This document shows positions 29,157-42,900 of a DNA stretch of 64,000 nt, piece after piece. The translations under genes were made by a program, and so were the position numbers. The notes under the pieces are model-generated. The model was not told where the DNA came from and ran no database searches. It worked only from the letters and a program-made list of their open reading frames with translations. Origin of the DNA: Mycobacterium sp. URHB0044 (GTDB taxonomy: Bacteria; Actinomycetota; Actinomycetes; Mycobacteriales; Mycobacteriaceae); NCBI RefSeq assembly GCF_000620625.1, contig NZ_JIAW01000009.1, positions 186,001 through 250,000 of the forward strand, given 5' to 3'. Each line of letters begins with the position of its first letter. Positions within the stretch are counted from its first letter, which is position 1.

Positions 29157-30937
29157 TGACCGTCGACGATCCCATCGCCAAGCCGGTCCTTCCGGTCGCC
29201 ACCGCGTCGCGCTCGGCAGCGTGGCTGGCGTCGGCTCTGCGTCGCCGTCGTGGTGAGGTCGCCGCGGCCATCCTCGTCGGCCTGGCGGCCGCCGGCGCCT
29301 CCATCGTCCCCATCTATCTGCTTGGGAATCTCGTCGACCGGGTCAGTGACGGTGACGCGTCGGACGGCCTCGTGGGCCTCGCAGTCGTCATCGCGGTCAC
29401 CGCACTGCTCGGCGGATTGGGCACCGGGCTGTCGTCCTACCTGACCGCCCGGCTCGGCGAACAGACGCTTGCCGACCTCCGCGAGGACGTCCTCGGGCGC
29501 GCATTGAACCTGCCCGCCAACATGATCGAGGAGAGCGGCAGGGGCGACCTGCTGTCCCGTGTCGGCGCCGACGTCGCAGTGGTGGCCAGGGCCGTTTCCG
29601 AGGTGTTGCCGACGATCCTCAACTCCTTCTTCCTCGGTGTCGTCACGCTCGTCGGCATGACGAGTTTGGACTGGCGGCTGGGCTTGGCAGGCGCGCTGTG
29701 CATTCCGGCCTACGCCGCTGGGCTGTGGTGGTATCTGCCGCGTTCGGCGCCGATGTACGCCGGGGAACGGGTGGCGATCGCCGAGCGTGCCCAGGTCACC
29801 GTCGAATCCATTCAGGGCGCCAAGACCATCGACGCCTACGAGATCCACGATCGGCACTTGGCCGACATCGAGCGGGCGTCGGCGCGCGCCCGGGACATCT
29901 CCATCTCGGTGTTCACGTTCTTCACCCGCCTGGTCGGTCGGGTCAACAGGGCCGAATTCATCGGGCTCACTGCCACATTGGTGGTCGGGTTCCTGCTGGT
30001 TCGGTCGGGCGACGTGACCGTCGGACAGGTCACCGCCGCGGCGCTGATGTTCCACCGCCTGTTCAATCCGATCGGCGAACTGATGTACAACTTCGACGAG
30101 ATCCAGTCGGGCTCGGCCAGCCTGGCCCGCCTCGTCGGGGTCGTCGACATCCGCACCGCGCACGACGACGGACCGGTGAGGGGCACCGCCGCGGCGGAAC
30201 CGGCCGGCTCGGACGTCGAAGTCGACCATGTCTCGTTCTCCTACGGCGCGGGTCCCGAGGTGCTGCACGACGTGTCGTTGACCATTCCGGCCGGTACGCG
30301 TTGCGCGCTGGTCGGCACCACCGGTGCGGGTAAGACGACGCTGGCCGCGGTCGTCGCCGGACTGCTCATCCCGACCCGCGGGCAGAGCCGGATTGGCGGC
30401 GTCCCGGTCAACGACATCGATCGGAATCGGTTGCGGCACTGGGTCGCCACCATCACGCAGGAAGTCCACGTCTTCTCGGGGCGTCTGATCGACGACCTGC
30501 GCCTCGTCGCGCCGAACGCCACGCCCGACGAGGTGTGGGCCGCGCTGCATCGAGTTGGCGCCGGTGTCTGGGTCGAGGCCCTCGAGGACGGACTCGACAC
30601 CCTGGTCGGCGAGCACGGGGTCGCGTTGACCTCCGCTCAGGCGCAGCACGTCGCCTTCGCCCGCCTGGTGCTGGCCGATCCACGAGTCGTGGTCCTCGAC
30701 GAGGCCACCGCAGAGGCAGGCAGCGCGCATGCCGCAGAACTCGAACAGGCCGCCGCTGCGGCGACGAAGGGCCGCACGACGCTGATCGTCGCGCATCGAC
30801 TCACTCAGGCCGCCACAGCGGACCAGATCGCCGTGATGGACGACGGACGCATCGTGGAGAACGGCACCCACGACGAACTGGTCGCGCTCGACGGCCGGTA
30901 TGCCCGGCTGTGGCGTGCGTGGAGCACCCACAACTGA
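29156..30937 (+). CDS. ABC half-exporter with intact Walker motifs (exochelin export)
   Basis: A 593-residue half-transporter with six membrane helices (about 38-300) and an NBD (345-593). Walker A (GTTGAGKTT), Walker B (VVVLDEATAE) and the switch His (VAHRLTQ) are intact, but the signature LSGGQ is replaced by LTSAQAQHVAFARL. It complements the preceding subunit: its Walker site plus the partner LSGGQ make one working ATP site, and the other site has lost both sides. The pair is a textbook asymmetric exporter. It lies 49 bp before the NRPS start and probably secretes the peptide siderophore. Confidence 0.87.
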   Translation: MTVDDPIAKPVLPVATASRSAAWLASALRRRRGEVAAAILVGLAAAGASIVPIYLLGNLVDRVSDGDASDGLVGLAVVIAVTALLGGLGTGLSSYLTARLGEQTLADLREDVLGRALNLPANMIEESGRGDLLSRVGADVAVVARAVSEVLPTILNSFFLGVVTLVGMTSLDWRLGLAGALCIPAYAAGLWWYLPRSAPMYAGERVAIAERAQVTVESIQGAKTIDAYEIHDRHLADIERASARARDISISVFTFFTRLVGRVNRAEFIGLTATLVVGFLLVRSGDVTVGQVTAAALMFHRLFNPIGELMYNFDEIQSGSASLARLVGVVDIRTAHDDGPVRGTAAAEPAGSDVEVDHVSFSYGAGPEVLHDVSLTIPAGTRCALVGTTGAGKTTLAAVVAGLLIPTRGQSRIGGVPVNDIDRNRLRHWVATITQEVHVFSGRLIDDLRLVAPNATPDEVWAALHRVGAGVWVEALEDGLDTLVGEHGVALTSAQAQHVAFARLVLADPRVVVLDEATAEAGSAHAAELEQAAAAATKGRTTLIVAHRLTQAATADQIAVMDDGRIVENGTHDELVALDGRYARLWRAWSTHN

Positions 30938-30986
30938 TCACCTGCTTGACACGCGACATGAATACCGACGGAGAGGTTGCACTTTC

Positions 30987-33900
30987 GTGACCACGCATTC
31001 ACTGAACATCGCGGAACTCCTGGAAGGGTGGAACAACCGCTCGATACCCGAGTGGACGTCCACGGTGCCCGAGTTGTTCGGCGCGCAGTGCGAGGCCACG
31101 CCCGACGCGGCCGCCGTCGTGCACGGTGATCGTCTGCTGACCTACCGCGAGCTTGGTGAACGTGTCGCTCAGCTGGCGAATACGTTGCGCGCCAGCGACT
31201 CCCGCCCCGAGTCGATCGTCGCCATCGGCGTGCCCCGTTCGGCCGAGATGGTGGTCTGCGTCCTTGCCGTCATGGTCGCCGGGGCGGCATTCGTGCCGGT
31301 GGACCCCAGCTGGCCGCAGCACCGGCGCAGCCAGGTGCTCGCCGACGCGGGCGCTGGCGTCGCCTTCGTGACGGCGGATGACGAATCCGACTGGGACGTC
31401 CCGACTCTCGCGGTGGATTTCGACGACTGGCGCTTCGCGGGGCAGCCGACGCAACCGCCTGCGGTGTTGGTGGAACCGGGGCAGCTCGCCTACGTGATCT
31501 TCACCTCTGGATCGACCGGCAAGCCCAAGGGTGCCATGATCCGCCACGAGGCGATCGCCGAGCGGCTGCTGTGGCAGCGCGACCACATTCTCCTGTTCGG
31601 CGGCGATGATGCGGCACTGTTCAAGGCACCGTTGTCCTTCGACATCTCGGTCAACGAAATCCTGCTGCCTCTGGTCAGCGGCGGCCGAGTCGTGGTGGCC
31701 GAACCCGACGGTGAGAAGGATCCCGAGTACCTGCTGGACCTGATCCGGACACAGCGGGTGACGTTCGTCTACCTGGTGTCCTCGATGCTCGACACGCTGC
31801 TCGAACTCGACCGCCTCAGCGCCGGGCCCAGTTCGTTGCAGTCGCTTCGCCACGTGTGGTGCGGCGGCGAGGTGCTGACCCCCGGCCTGTTCGCCCGGTT
31901 CCGCAGCCAGCTGTCCACGACGCTGTATCACGGGTACGGCCCGGCAGAGGCGACGATCGGCGTGTCGCACGTGATCTACCGCGACACCGCCGAACGCATC
32001 GCCACCTCGATCGGCAGGCCCAACCCCCATACCCAGCTGTACGTGCTCGACGACGACATGCGGCCCGTGCCGCCCGGTGTCGGCGGCGAACTCTACGCGG
32101 CGGGGTTCCTGCTCGGCCGTGGGTACGTCAACGCATCGTCGCTCACGGCGTCGCGGTTCGTGGCAAACCCGTTCGACGACAACGGCTCTCGGATGTACCG
32201 CACCGGCGATCTGGCGCGGTGGACCGCGGACGGCAGCCTGGAGTTCCTCGGCCGCGCCGACAACCAGGTGAAGATCCGCGGCAGGCGCATCGAGCTGGAG
32301 GAGATCGAGGCGCAGCTGGCCGACCATCCCGCGGTGCGCCAGGCCGTCGTCGACGTGCACCGCCACGGCAACTCGGAACAGCTGGTCGGCTACCTCGTCG
32401 CGAGCGACGGCATCACCAATGACGCTGCGCTGCACGCCGAGATCGCCGACTGGGGCCGCACCCGGCTGCCCGACTACATGGTGCCGACGTTGTTCGTCGC
32501 GCTCGATCGGGTCCCCGTGACGGCCAATGGCAAGACCGATCGGCGCGCGCTGCCTGCCCCCGACGTGGCGCCCCGCCGCACAGTGAAACCGCCACGGACG
32601 CCGCGGGAAACCGTGCTGTGTCAGGCGTTTGCCGATGCACTCGACCTCGATGAGATCGGCGTGGACGACGACTTCTTCAGCCTGGGCGGCGACAGCATCG
32701 TCGCGATCCGGGTGGTCAGCCGGGTCCGCGCCAGTGGCTACACCCTGCGGCCCAGGGACATGTTCGCTCACCGCACCGTCGAGGCGCTCGCCCCGCTACT
32801 GGCCGAGTCGGGCGCAGTGCCTGCCGCCGACGTTGTCGACGAGCCCACCGGCCCGGCGGTGGCCACCCCGATTCTGCACTGGCTCGACGAGGCCGGCGAG
32901 GCCGGTTCGGCAATGAACGGCTTCTACCAAGGCATGGCACTGGTCACGCCCGAAGGCCTCGAGGAAGACACGCTGCGTGCCGTGCTATCCGCCACCCTCG
33001 CCCGCCACCCCGTGCTGTGGGCATCGACGGACGGCGGGGCCGCCACGCTGCACATCCCGGAGACGCCGCCCCAGATCCGCTTGACCATGGCCGATCCCGG
33101 CGCGGACATCGAGCGCCTACGCGACGACCTCGTCGCGACGCTCGACCCAGCCGCAGGCGTGATGGTGGCATTCGGCTGGCGTCCAGCCGAGGTCGGGCCG
33201 GGCCGCCTGCTCGTGGTGGCGCATCACGTCGTCGTCGACGGGGTGTCCCTGCGCATCCTTGCCGAGGACATCGCCGCCGCGCATCGTCTGATCATCGGCG
33301 GCAGCCATGCGACGCTGCCTCCCGCCGCAACGTCATGGCGAACATGGGCCCAGCGGCTGAACGATGCGACGGTCGAAGGGGCGTTTGACGAGGATCTCGA
33401 GCACTGGCAGCGCGTGTGCTCGACGTCCGAAACACCCTTGGGTGATCGGCCATTGGACCCAGCCCGCGACACCGTCGCGTCCGAGGCGCGCCTGACCGTG
33501 GAACTTCCCGCGACCGTGGCCGAGGCGGTGCTGACCGACGTTCCCGACCGGATTCATGGTCACGTCAACGACGCGATGGTCGCCGCGCTGTACCTGGCAC
33601 TGCTCGAATGGCGCAGTGAGTGTGGACACGAAGCCGACGGGACGTTGCTCGTCGAGATGGAGGGCCACGGGCGCGAAGCCGATCAGGTCGGCGACCTCGA
33701 CCTGTCGGGGACTGTCGGCTGGTTCACCACGCTGTATCCCGTCGCATTGCGAGCCGACGACTTCGACTGCAGCGCAGCCCTGTCCGGCGGCACCGCACTC
33801 GGGGCGGCAGTGCGGTCGATCAAGGACCAACTGCGCTCGGTGCCATCGCGCGGGCTCAGCCATGGGGCGTTGCGCTATCTGCGCGGCGACGACACCCTCG

Positions 33901-36900
33901 CCGTGGCACCGCAGGTCCTGTTCAACTACCTCGGCCGGTTCGAGGCCGGGCAGCGGCCATGGGCCTTCGCCGACGACGACGCCGCGGTGCTGGAGGACCG
34001 CGACCCCGCGATGCCGCTGCCACGGCTGTTGGAGGTCAACGCCGAAGCCGTGACCATCGCCGGCGCGACGGTGTTGCGCGCGACGTTCAGTTGGCCCTCC
34101 GGCGCCATCGCGGAGTCCGAGGTCACCCGCCTCGCCCGGCGCTGGAGCGAGCTGCTCGCCGCCATCGCGATCAGCGATGACGTTCGGGGGCACAGCATCT
34201 CGGACTTCCCGCGCGTCGCGCTCGATGCCGGCGACGTCACCCGTCTCGAGCAGACGTACCCGGGGTTGGCCGACGTCCTGCCCTTGACCGCCACCCAGCA
34301 GGGCATCTACTTCCACTCCACGTTCAGCCGAAGCCACGACCCGTACGTCGTGCAGCAGATCGTCGACATCACCGGACCGCTGGACACCGACCGCTTCCAG
34401 CGCGCCACCGAAGCCGTCGTCAACCGGCACCGGACCCTGTCGGCGGCGTTCACCACGTTGTCGGACGGCACGCCGGTCGCCGTGCACGCGACGCCGGCGG
34501 CGCCCGACTTCGACGTCGTCGACGCCCGCGGCGACGACGCGGACCTGGTGATCGCGTCCCGCGCCCAGTGGGAACGCAGCCGCAGGTTCGACCTGGCCGC
34601 CCCACCGCTCACCCGGTACACGTTGGTCCGCCGCAGCGACGACGTGCACACCATGATCCAGACGGTGCACCACATCGTGGCCGACGGATGGTCGGTGCCG
34701 ATCGTGCTCGACGACCTGTTGGCGGCGTATACGGGCAACGACTTCGACGGTCCCGCACCCCAATTCGCCCGATTCGTGGACTGGCTCGACGAGCGCGACG
34801 ACGTCGCGGACCGGGCGGCGTGGGCGGACGTGCTCGATGGGGTCGTCGAGCCCACTCGGATCACCGCGGCGGACGGGACACGCGGGCAGGCGGCGCCGGC
34901 GGACGGCTTCGGCAGCCGCACCACCTCCGTGGGGTCCCGGGCTTCCGTCGCCGCGGCCGCCGGCCAGGCGTCGATCACGGTCGGCACGCTCCTGCACACC
35001 GCATGGGGAGTCACCGTCGGCCGTCTCACCGGTACCGACGACGTGCTGTTCGGCACCGTGGTGTCCGGCCGCGGCGGCGACCTCGACGGCATCGACCGCA
35101 TGGTGGGCCTGCTGGTCAACACCGTGCCCGTGCGGGTGCGATGGTCGGCGGGTGACACCGCGCTGGACGTGGCCACGCGACTTGCGGGCGTCGAATCCGC
35201 CGTCGTCGAGCACCACCACCTTCCGCTCACCGACGCCCACCGCATCGCGGGTGTCGGCGAACTGTTCGACTCGCTGGTCGTCATCGAGAACCTCGGCACC
35301 ACAACCCATTCGGTCGGCGAGCTGAGTCTCGGCGAGATCGGCGTGGTCGAAGCACCGCACTACCCGCTGACGGTGATGATCGCGGTCCGCGACACCATCA
35401 CGGTCACCGTCACCAACGACCGCGGGCAGGTGTCCGACGTGTTCGCCGACGCCGTCGTGCAGGCGTTCGCCGCCGTGCTCACCGCCGTCACCACCAACCC
35501 CGCTCTGCGCTGTGCCGAAATGCCACTGGGCACCCCGGACCAGCCGGCGCCCGCTGCCCCCGCCACCACGGTGACCGCGCTGATCGCCGACGGCATCGCC
35601 GCCCACCGCGACGAGGTAGCCATCGTGGTTGACGCGCAGTCGTGGACGTTCGCCGAACTCGATTCCCGTGCATCAGTGTTTGCGCGGCAGCTGGTCGACG
35701 CCGGGGTGCGCCGCGGTGACATCGTCGCGTTGGCGATGTCGCGGTCGGCCGACGCGGTGGCCGCGATGTGGGCCATCATCATGACCGGGGCTGCGTACCT
35801 GCCGGTCGACCCGACCTATCCGCGGACGCGCATCGACTTCATGGTGACGCATGCGCGGCCGCTTGCCGTCCTCGTCGACGCCGCCGGGCGAACGGCGTGC
35901 AGCGGTGCGATCCCCGACGGCACTACTCTCATCGACACAACGCTCGTCGACACCACCGATCTGGCGGGTGCGGCCGAGCCGTTCGTGCCCGTCGAAGTCG
36001 GCCCGTTGGACGCGGTCTCGGTGCTCTACACCTCCGGCTCCACCGGCGAACCGAAGGCCGTCGTGGGAACCCATGGCGCGCTGGCGAACAGGTTGAAGTG
36101 GGCGATCGCCCAGTGGCCGTCGGCGACCCGGTTGGCGAAGAGTTCGCTGTCGTTCATCGACGGCACCACCGAACTGCTGTCCGGGCTTGCGGGCGGGGCG
36201 TGCACGGTGCTCGCCGGTGACGACGACGCGCGGGACGGGCGACGGCTCGCGGGTCTGATCGCCGCCCACGACGTCCGTCAGTTGGTCGCAGTTCCGTCGC
36301 TCGCCTCTGCGCTGGCCGACGAACACGCCGACGAAGTCCGCGGCGTGGAACGCTGGATCGTCAGCGGCGAGCCACTGGAAGCCGCCCACGTGGCGGCGCT
36401 GCGCACGGCGTCACCCGCCGCAGTGATCGTGAACTCGTACGGGTCCTCCGAAGTCGCGGGCGACGTCCTCGCCGGCGAACAGCACACGGGTGGCATCACG
36501 CTCGGTTCCATGGTGCCCGGGACCGGCATCCGCGTGCTGGATCCGTTGCTGCAGGATCTGCCCGTCGGTGTGATCGGCGAAATCTACGTCAGCGGTGTGC
36601 AATTGGCGCGCGGCTACCTCCACCGCCCCGGCCAAACCGCGGCCCGCTTCGTCGCCGCGCCCGACGGCCAGCGGATGTACCGCACCGGAGATTTGGGCGC
36701 CCGACTTCCCGACGGACGGGTGTCCTACGCCGGCCGCGCGGACGGTCAGTTGAAGGTCAATGGCCACCGCATCGAACCGGCCGAGGTCGAGGCGGCGCTC
36801 ACCCGTCACGCCGACGTGCTGGACGCGGCCGTGGTCGGCACCGGCTCGACGCTTGCAGCGTTCGTCGTCCTACGACCGGGCGCCTCGTCTCCCGACACCG

Positions 36901-39900
36901 TCGTGTCCGGCCTCGCCGACGAGCTTCCCCGCCACATGGTGCCGACGTCGGTTCAGGCGATCGACGCGATTCCCCTGTTGCCCAACGGGAAGCGCGACAC
37001 CGCGACGCTTCGGTCGCTCGTCGGGCAGGCGGACTCGGCCGCAGGTGAGGCGCTCGTGCCAGCCGACGACGTGCAACGCGCGATCGTCGACGTGGTGGCC
37101 GACGTCCTCGGCCGCGACACCGTCAATGCCGACGCCGACTTCTTCGCGCTTGGCGGCGACAGCATCGCCGCCATCCGGGTAACGAGCAGGTTGGCCCGCG
37201 CGGGTTACCTCGTCACCACCGAGGACGTGTTCCGTAGACGCACCGCGATCGGCCTGGCTGCGGCACTGAACGAGGCCGCGCCCCTCGCCAGGGCACGCGT
37301 GGCGATCCCTCGGTTCGGCACGGTGCGGTTGTCCGCCGAGACGATCGCCCGGATCACGTCCAGCACGGCTGTGGACGACATCTGGGCGATGTCACCGCTG
37401 CAGCAGGGCGTCTATTACCAGAGTGCGCTGGGCGCCGAGACGGATCGATCGGCGTCGACGTACATCGCGCAGAACACCTTCGAGTTCGACCGCCGCATCG
37501 ACGTCGACGCCATGCAGCGGGCGTTCAGCGCCCTGTTGCGCCGCCACCCGCAACTGCGCGCCGGTTTCCGGACCGTCGACCACGCCGAGGACGTCCCCGA
37601 CGTCGACGCCACCGACCTCGTCCAGGTCATCTTCGCCGACCCGCCGTCGGACATCGCAGTCGTCGACCTCAGCACCGAGGACCCCGGCGACCCGGCGGTG
37701 GCCGACGTGGCACGGCGCACCGCCGACGCGGACCGCACCACGCCGTTCGACATCGCCACCGCACCGCTACTGCGCCTCACCGTCATCCGGCTGCCCGACG
37801 GTCGGGACCGGATGCTGTTCACCTACCACTTCCTGCTCTTCGACGGCTGGTCACGCGAACTCGTTCTACGGGAGTTGTTCGCCCTCTATGACTCTCGCGG
37901 CGAACATGGCACCGTCGAGGCGCACGGCGACCTCGTCCTGCAGTACCTGGAGTGGCTGAAGACCGTCGGCGAGGACGACGCATCCGCCGCGTGGCGACGC
38001 GTGCTGTCGGGACTCGACGGACCCACCCTCGCCAGCGGTGTCGAACCCGGCCAGCCCGCAGCCGTCGTCGACGCGGAGCCGGGGCGCATCGTGGTGTCGG
38101 TCCCCGATTCGGTGACCGCCGGAATGCTCTCCCGCGCGGCCGAGTTGGGCGTCACGCTGAACGCCGTGGTCACCGCCGCAGTCTCGATCGTCACCGGGTA
38201 CCACGCCGGCACCACCGACGTCGTCGTCGGCATCACGGTGGCAGGCCGACCCGGCGAACTAGTCGGCATCGACGAGACGATCGGGCTGTTCCTCAACACC
38301 GTGCCCGTTCGGCTCGACCTGTCTCCCAACCACTCGGCTTCCGACGCCATGCGAGCGGTCAACGAGCAGCGCGTGTCGATGATGCGCCACGACCATCTCG
38401 GCCTGGGTCAGATCCAGCGGGCCGCAGGCGATTCCGGTGGCGCGCTGTTCGACTCGCTGCTCGTGCTGCAGAACTTCCTCGACGACGACACCTTCACCGA
38501 CCTCGAATCCGCCCACGGCATCGTCGCGGTCGACTACCACGACACCACCCACTTCCCACTCACCTGGGTCGTCACCCCGGGACGCGAACTGACGGTGAAG
38601 CTCGAGCACCGCGTCGTGGACGACGCGCGGGCCCGCGAGATGGTCGACCAACTGCTCGCGGTGTTCGACGCGATCGCCCAGTCGCCCGACGTCGCCATCG
38701 GATCTATCGAACTGGTCGGTCCGCCACGGCGATCCGAACTGGAGCGACGATGGTCGTCCACCGCTCGACCGGTGGAGCCCGTCACCGTCGCGGAACTGCT
38801 GGCGCGGCAAGCCGACCGCAACCCGGACGACACCGCCGTCGTGTTCGGTGCGCAGCGCCTGACGTACCGCGAGTTCGATGACCGCGTCTCGCAGCTGGCG
38901 CGCTACCTGCGCCTACACGGCGCGGCACCGGAAACGTTCGTGGCGCTGGCACTTCCGCGTTCCATCGACATGGTGGTGGCGTTGTTCGCGGTGTTGCGCG
39001 CCGGCGCCGCATACCTGCCGTTGGAGCTGGATCTGCCGATCGACCGGCTGCGCACCATCGTTGACGATGCGCGACCGGTCTTGCTGCTCACCACCTCGGA
39101 GCACACCCAGCTCGCCGACTTCACCCGCGGGCATGGCGCCACCATCGTCGCGGTGGACGACCCCGAGACGGCCGCCGCCCTGGCAGCCACCCCGGCCGAC
39201 CCGCTGACACCGGCCGAGCTCGGCGACTTCGCGAGCGGGACGCAACGCCTGCAGCACCCCGCCTACCTGATCTACACCTCGGGCTCCACGGGACGACCCA
39301 AGGGCGTCCTGACGGGTTACGCCGGCCTGACCAACATGTACTTCAACCACCGCGAGGCCATCTTCGACCCCACCGTACGACGCGCCCGCGGGGCGCGGCA
39401 GGACCAGCTACGGATTGCGCACACGGTCTCGTTCTCCTTCGACATGTCGTGGGAGGAGCTGTTCTGGCTCGTCGAAGGTCACGAGGTGCACGTGTGCGAC
39501 GAGGAGCTGCGCCGCGACGCTCCCGCTCTGGTCGCCTACTGCCACGAGCACCGGGTGGACGTCATCAACGTGACGCCCACCTACGCCCACCATCTGATGG
39601 ACGCCGGCCTGCTCAGCGGTGCCCATACGCCGGGCCTGGTTCTACTTGGTGGCGAGGCCGTCGGCGACGGCGTCTGGTCGGCCCTGCGCGAGCACCCGGA
39701 GTCGGCGGGTTACAACCTGTACGGGCCCACCGAGTACACCATCAACACTCTCGGCGGCGGCACCGCCGAGAGTGCCACACCCACTGTGGGACAACCCATC
39801 TGGAATACGCGTGGCTACATTCTGGACGCGGCGCTGCGCCCGGTTCCCGACGGTTCGACCGGCGAGCTGTACGTCGCCGGGACCGGACTGGCACGCGGAT

Positions 39901-42900
39901 ACCATCATCGTCCCGGCCTGACCGCCAACGCGATGATCGCCGACCCACACGTGCCCGGCGGTCGGATGTATCGCACCGGTGACCTGGTGCGCCGCCGCCC
40001 CGACGGACACCTCGACTTCCTTGGCCGCGCCGACGACCAGGTGAAGATCCGCGGCTACCGGGTCGAACTCGGGGAGGTCGAGTCGGTGCTGGCAACGGCC
40101 GACGGGGTGGCCCGATGCGCGGTCGTCGCGCGGTCCGGTTCCGGCACCCCTCCGGTCAAGACCCTTGCCGCATACGTCATTCCGGCCGCTGCGCCCGACG
40201 ACGTGTCGGTGTTCATCACCCAGCTGCGCGATCATCTGGCCGCCGTCCTGCCCGGCTACATGGTGCCGACCCGCTACGGCGTCGTGGACGCGCTACCGCT
40301 CACCATCAACGGCAAGCTGGACGTGGCCGCGCTGCCCGAGCCGGTGGCCGCCACCCGAGGGGCGGCACGCGAGCCGCGCACCGCCGTGGAGTCGACGCTG
40401 CTCGAGGTCATCTCGGGAGTGCTCGGCATCGACGGAATCAGCGTTGATGACGACTTCTTCGCCCTCGGCGGCGACAGCATCTCGTCCATCGCCGTCTGTG
40501 GCCGAGCCCGCAAGGCGGGTCTGCAGATCACGCCGCGCGACGTCTTCCGACGCCGCACCGTGGCCGCGCTGGCCGCGGTGGTACGCACGGAGTCACCCGT
40601 GGCCGCGGCCGAACCCGACACGGGCGTCGGCGTGATTGCCGCGACCCCGATGCTGGCCGAGACCGCGCAGTCCGCGACACCGCTGAACAACTTCTACCAG
40701 TCGATGGTGCTGACCACCCCCGCCGAAATGACGAGCGAGGACCTCGAAGTCGTGCTTCGGTCCGTACTCGACGCGCACGGCATGCTGCGGGCCCGGCTCG
40801 TCGCCGACGACGCCTCCCGCTGGACCCTGACCGTTCCCGAGCCTGGCGGCCACCCCGAGCCCGTCGTCACCAGCCGGACCGGGGCGCTCACGGCGAGCGA
40901 CGTCGCCGCTGCGACCACCGCCGCGGCCGCCGAACTCGCGCCCGAGGACGGCGTCATGGTCCGCGCCGTGTGGTACCAGGCCTCAGGCACTTCCGGAGGG
41001 CAGGAGCGAAGCGACCCGGGAAATGTGTCGGGCCAGCTGCTGCTGGTCATCCACCACTTGGTCGTCGACGGCGTCTCGTGGCGCATCCTGGGCGAGGACC
41101 TTGCCAGGGCGTGGAGCGAGCGTGCGGCGGGGCGGCCGGCGACCCTCGACGTCGCCCCCACGTCGTTCCGCACGTGGTCGACAGCGATCACCACGGCACC
41201 GTTCGACGAGGCGCGGCATTGGAACGACGTGCTGTCCACCCCGCATCCCGACCTCGGCCGCCGGCCATTGGACCCGACGATCGACACCGTCGCAACCGTG
41301 CGCAGCCGTGACGTCTCGCTGCCGCCCACCGTCAGTTCGGCGTTGTTGTCCTCGGTGCCGTCGGCCATGCACGGCGGTGTCAACGACGTGCTGCTCACCG
41401 CGCTGTCCTTGGCTATGTCGCAGTGGCGGCACGACCGCGGCCAGACCGCGACCTCGGCGACAGTGCTGAACCTGGAAGGCCATGGGCGCGAGGCGGATCT
41501 GGTGCCCGGTGATCTCGACCTGTCCCGAACGGTCGGCTGGTTCACCGCCATCTACCCGGCACGGATCGATCCCGGCACGCTGGCCTGGGCCGACGTGCTG
41601 GCGGCAGGACCGTCGTTGGCGGCGGCGGCGAAGTCGGTGAAGGAGCAGCTGCGCACCATTCCGAACCGAGGCCTGGGCTACGGCGTGCTGCGCTACCTCG
41701 ACGCGTCGAAACCGATCCACGGGAAGTCCCCACAGATTCTGTTCAACTATCTCGGCAGGTTCGCCGGCGGCAGCGGCCGGAACTGGGAACCCGTCGCAGA
41801 CATCGGCGCACTGCGCGAAGGGGTCGATCCCTCGAATCCCGCTATGGCCCTTGAGATCAACGCCCTCGCGGAGGACCGTCCCGACGGCACCGTGCTCACC
41901 ATGACACTGGCCTGGCCCAGCGGCCTGCTCGACGACGCCGACGTCGACGCCCTCGCCACCCTGTGGGTCGACGCCTTGACCGCACTCACCCGATGCGATG
42001 CCCTGCCCGGACACACGCCGTCGGACTTCCCGCTGATCGCACTGACCCAGGCCGACGTCGACGAGTGGCAGCGCACCGGCCCGATCGAGGACGTGTTGCC
42101 CCTGCTGCCCCTTCAGGAAGGCATGTACTTCCACAGCGCCTTCGGCGACGGCATCGAGGGCTATGAGGACACCTACCGAGTGCAGCAGATCGCACGGATC
42201 AGCGGCCCGGTGGACCCGGATGCGCTGCGGGCCAGCGTGACCGCCGTGATGCGTAGACATCAGGCGCTTCGCGCCAGCTTCCGGGAACGCGAGGACGGTC
42301 GGCTAGCCCAAGTGATCTGGGCCGACGTTCCCGTCGACTTCCGGACCGTCGATGCCGATCCAGACGGTCTGGATGCCGTTGCCTCCGAAGCACTCTCGCA
42401 CCCGTTCGACCTTGCCGATGCGCCGCTGGTGCGCTACGTCCTGGTGAAGCTCGGTGAGCGCGAGCACCGGCTGATCCAGACGATGCACCACATCGTCGCC
42501 GACGGCTGGTCCTATCCCGTGATCTTCGGTGACGTCGTCGAGCAGTACAACGCCGCGATCGGAGTCGGCACCGGACCGTCAGCGTTGTCCGTCACCCTGC
42601 GCGATCATGTCGAAGCCGTCACCGGAGGGGATCGCGACGCCGCCCGGCAGGCCTGGTCGACGGCGCTGGCGGGCATCGAACCGACCACGCTGTTCGACGA
42701 GGACCGCCACGCCGTTGGTGAGCACCGCAGCGCAGTGCGGCGACTCTCCCCCGACCTGACCGACGCATTGACGCGCACGGCACGGGATCGCGGGATCACG
42801 CTGAGCACCGCGCTGCACGGTGCGTGGGGTCTGCTTCTTGGCAGGCTGCTCGGGCGCGGCCGCGTGGTATTCGGGTCGACGGTGTCAGGCCGCGGTGGCG

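Noticed and set aside
30900..30986. An extended N-terminus for the NRPS from an ATG at 30900
   Set aside because: It lies inside the end of the exporter gene in another frame and has no homology; GTG 30987 with GAGAGG upstream is better.
33333..35606. A 757-codon open frame on the minus strand opposite NRPS modules 1-2, and similar long antisense frames at 30999-32771 and 40983-42260
   Set aside because: High GC at third codon positions of the NRPS leaves long open frames on the opposite strand. The translations are low-complexity, His/Arg/Gly-rich and show no domain.
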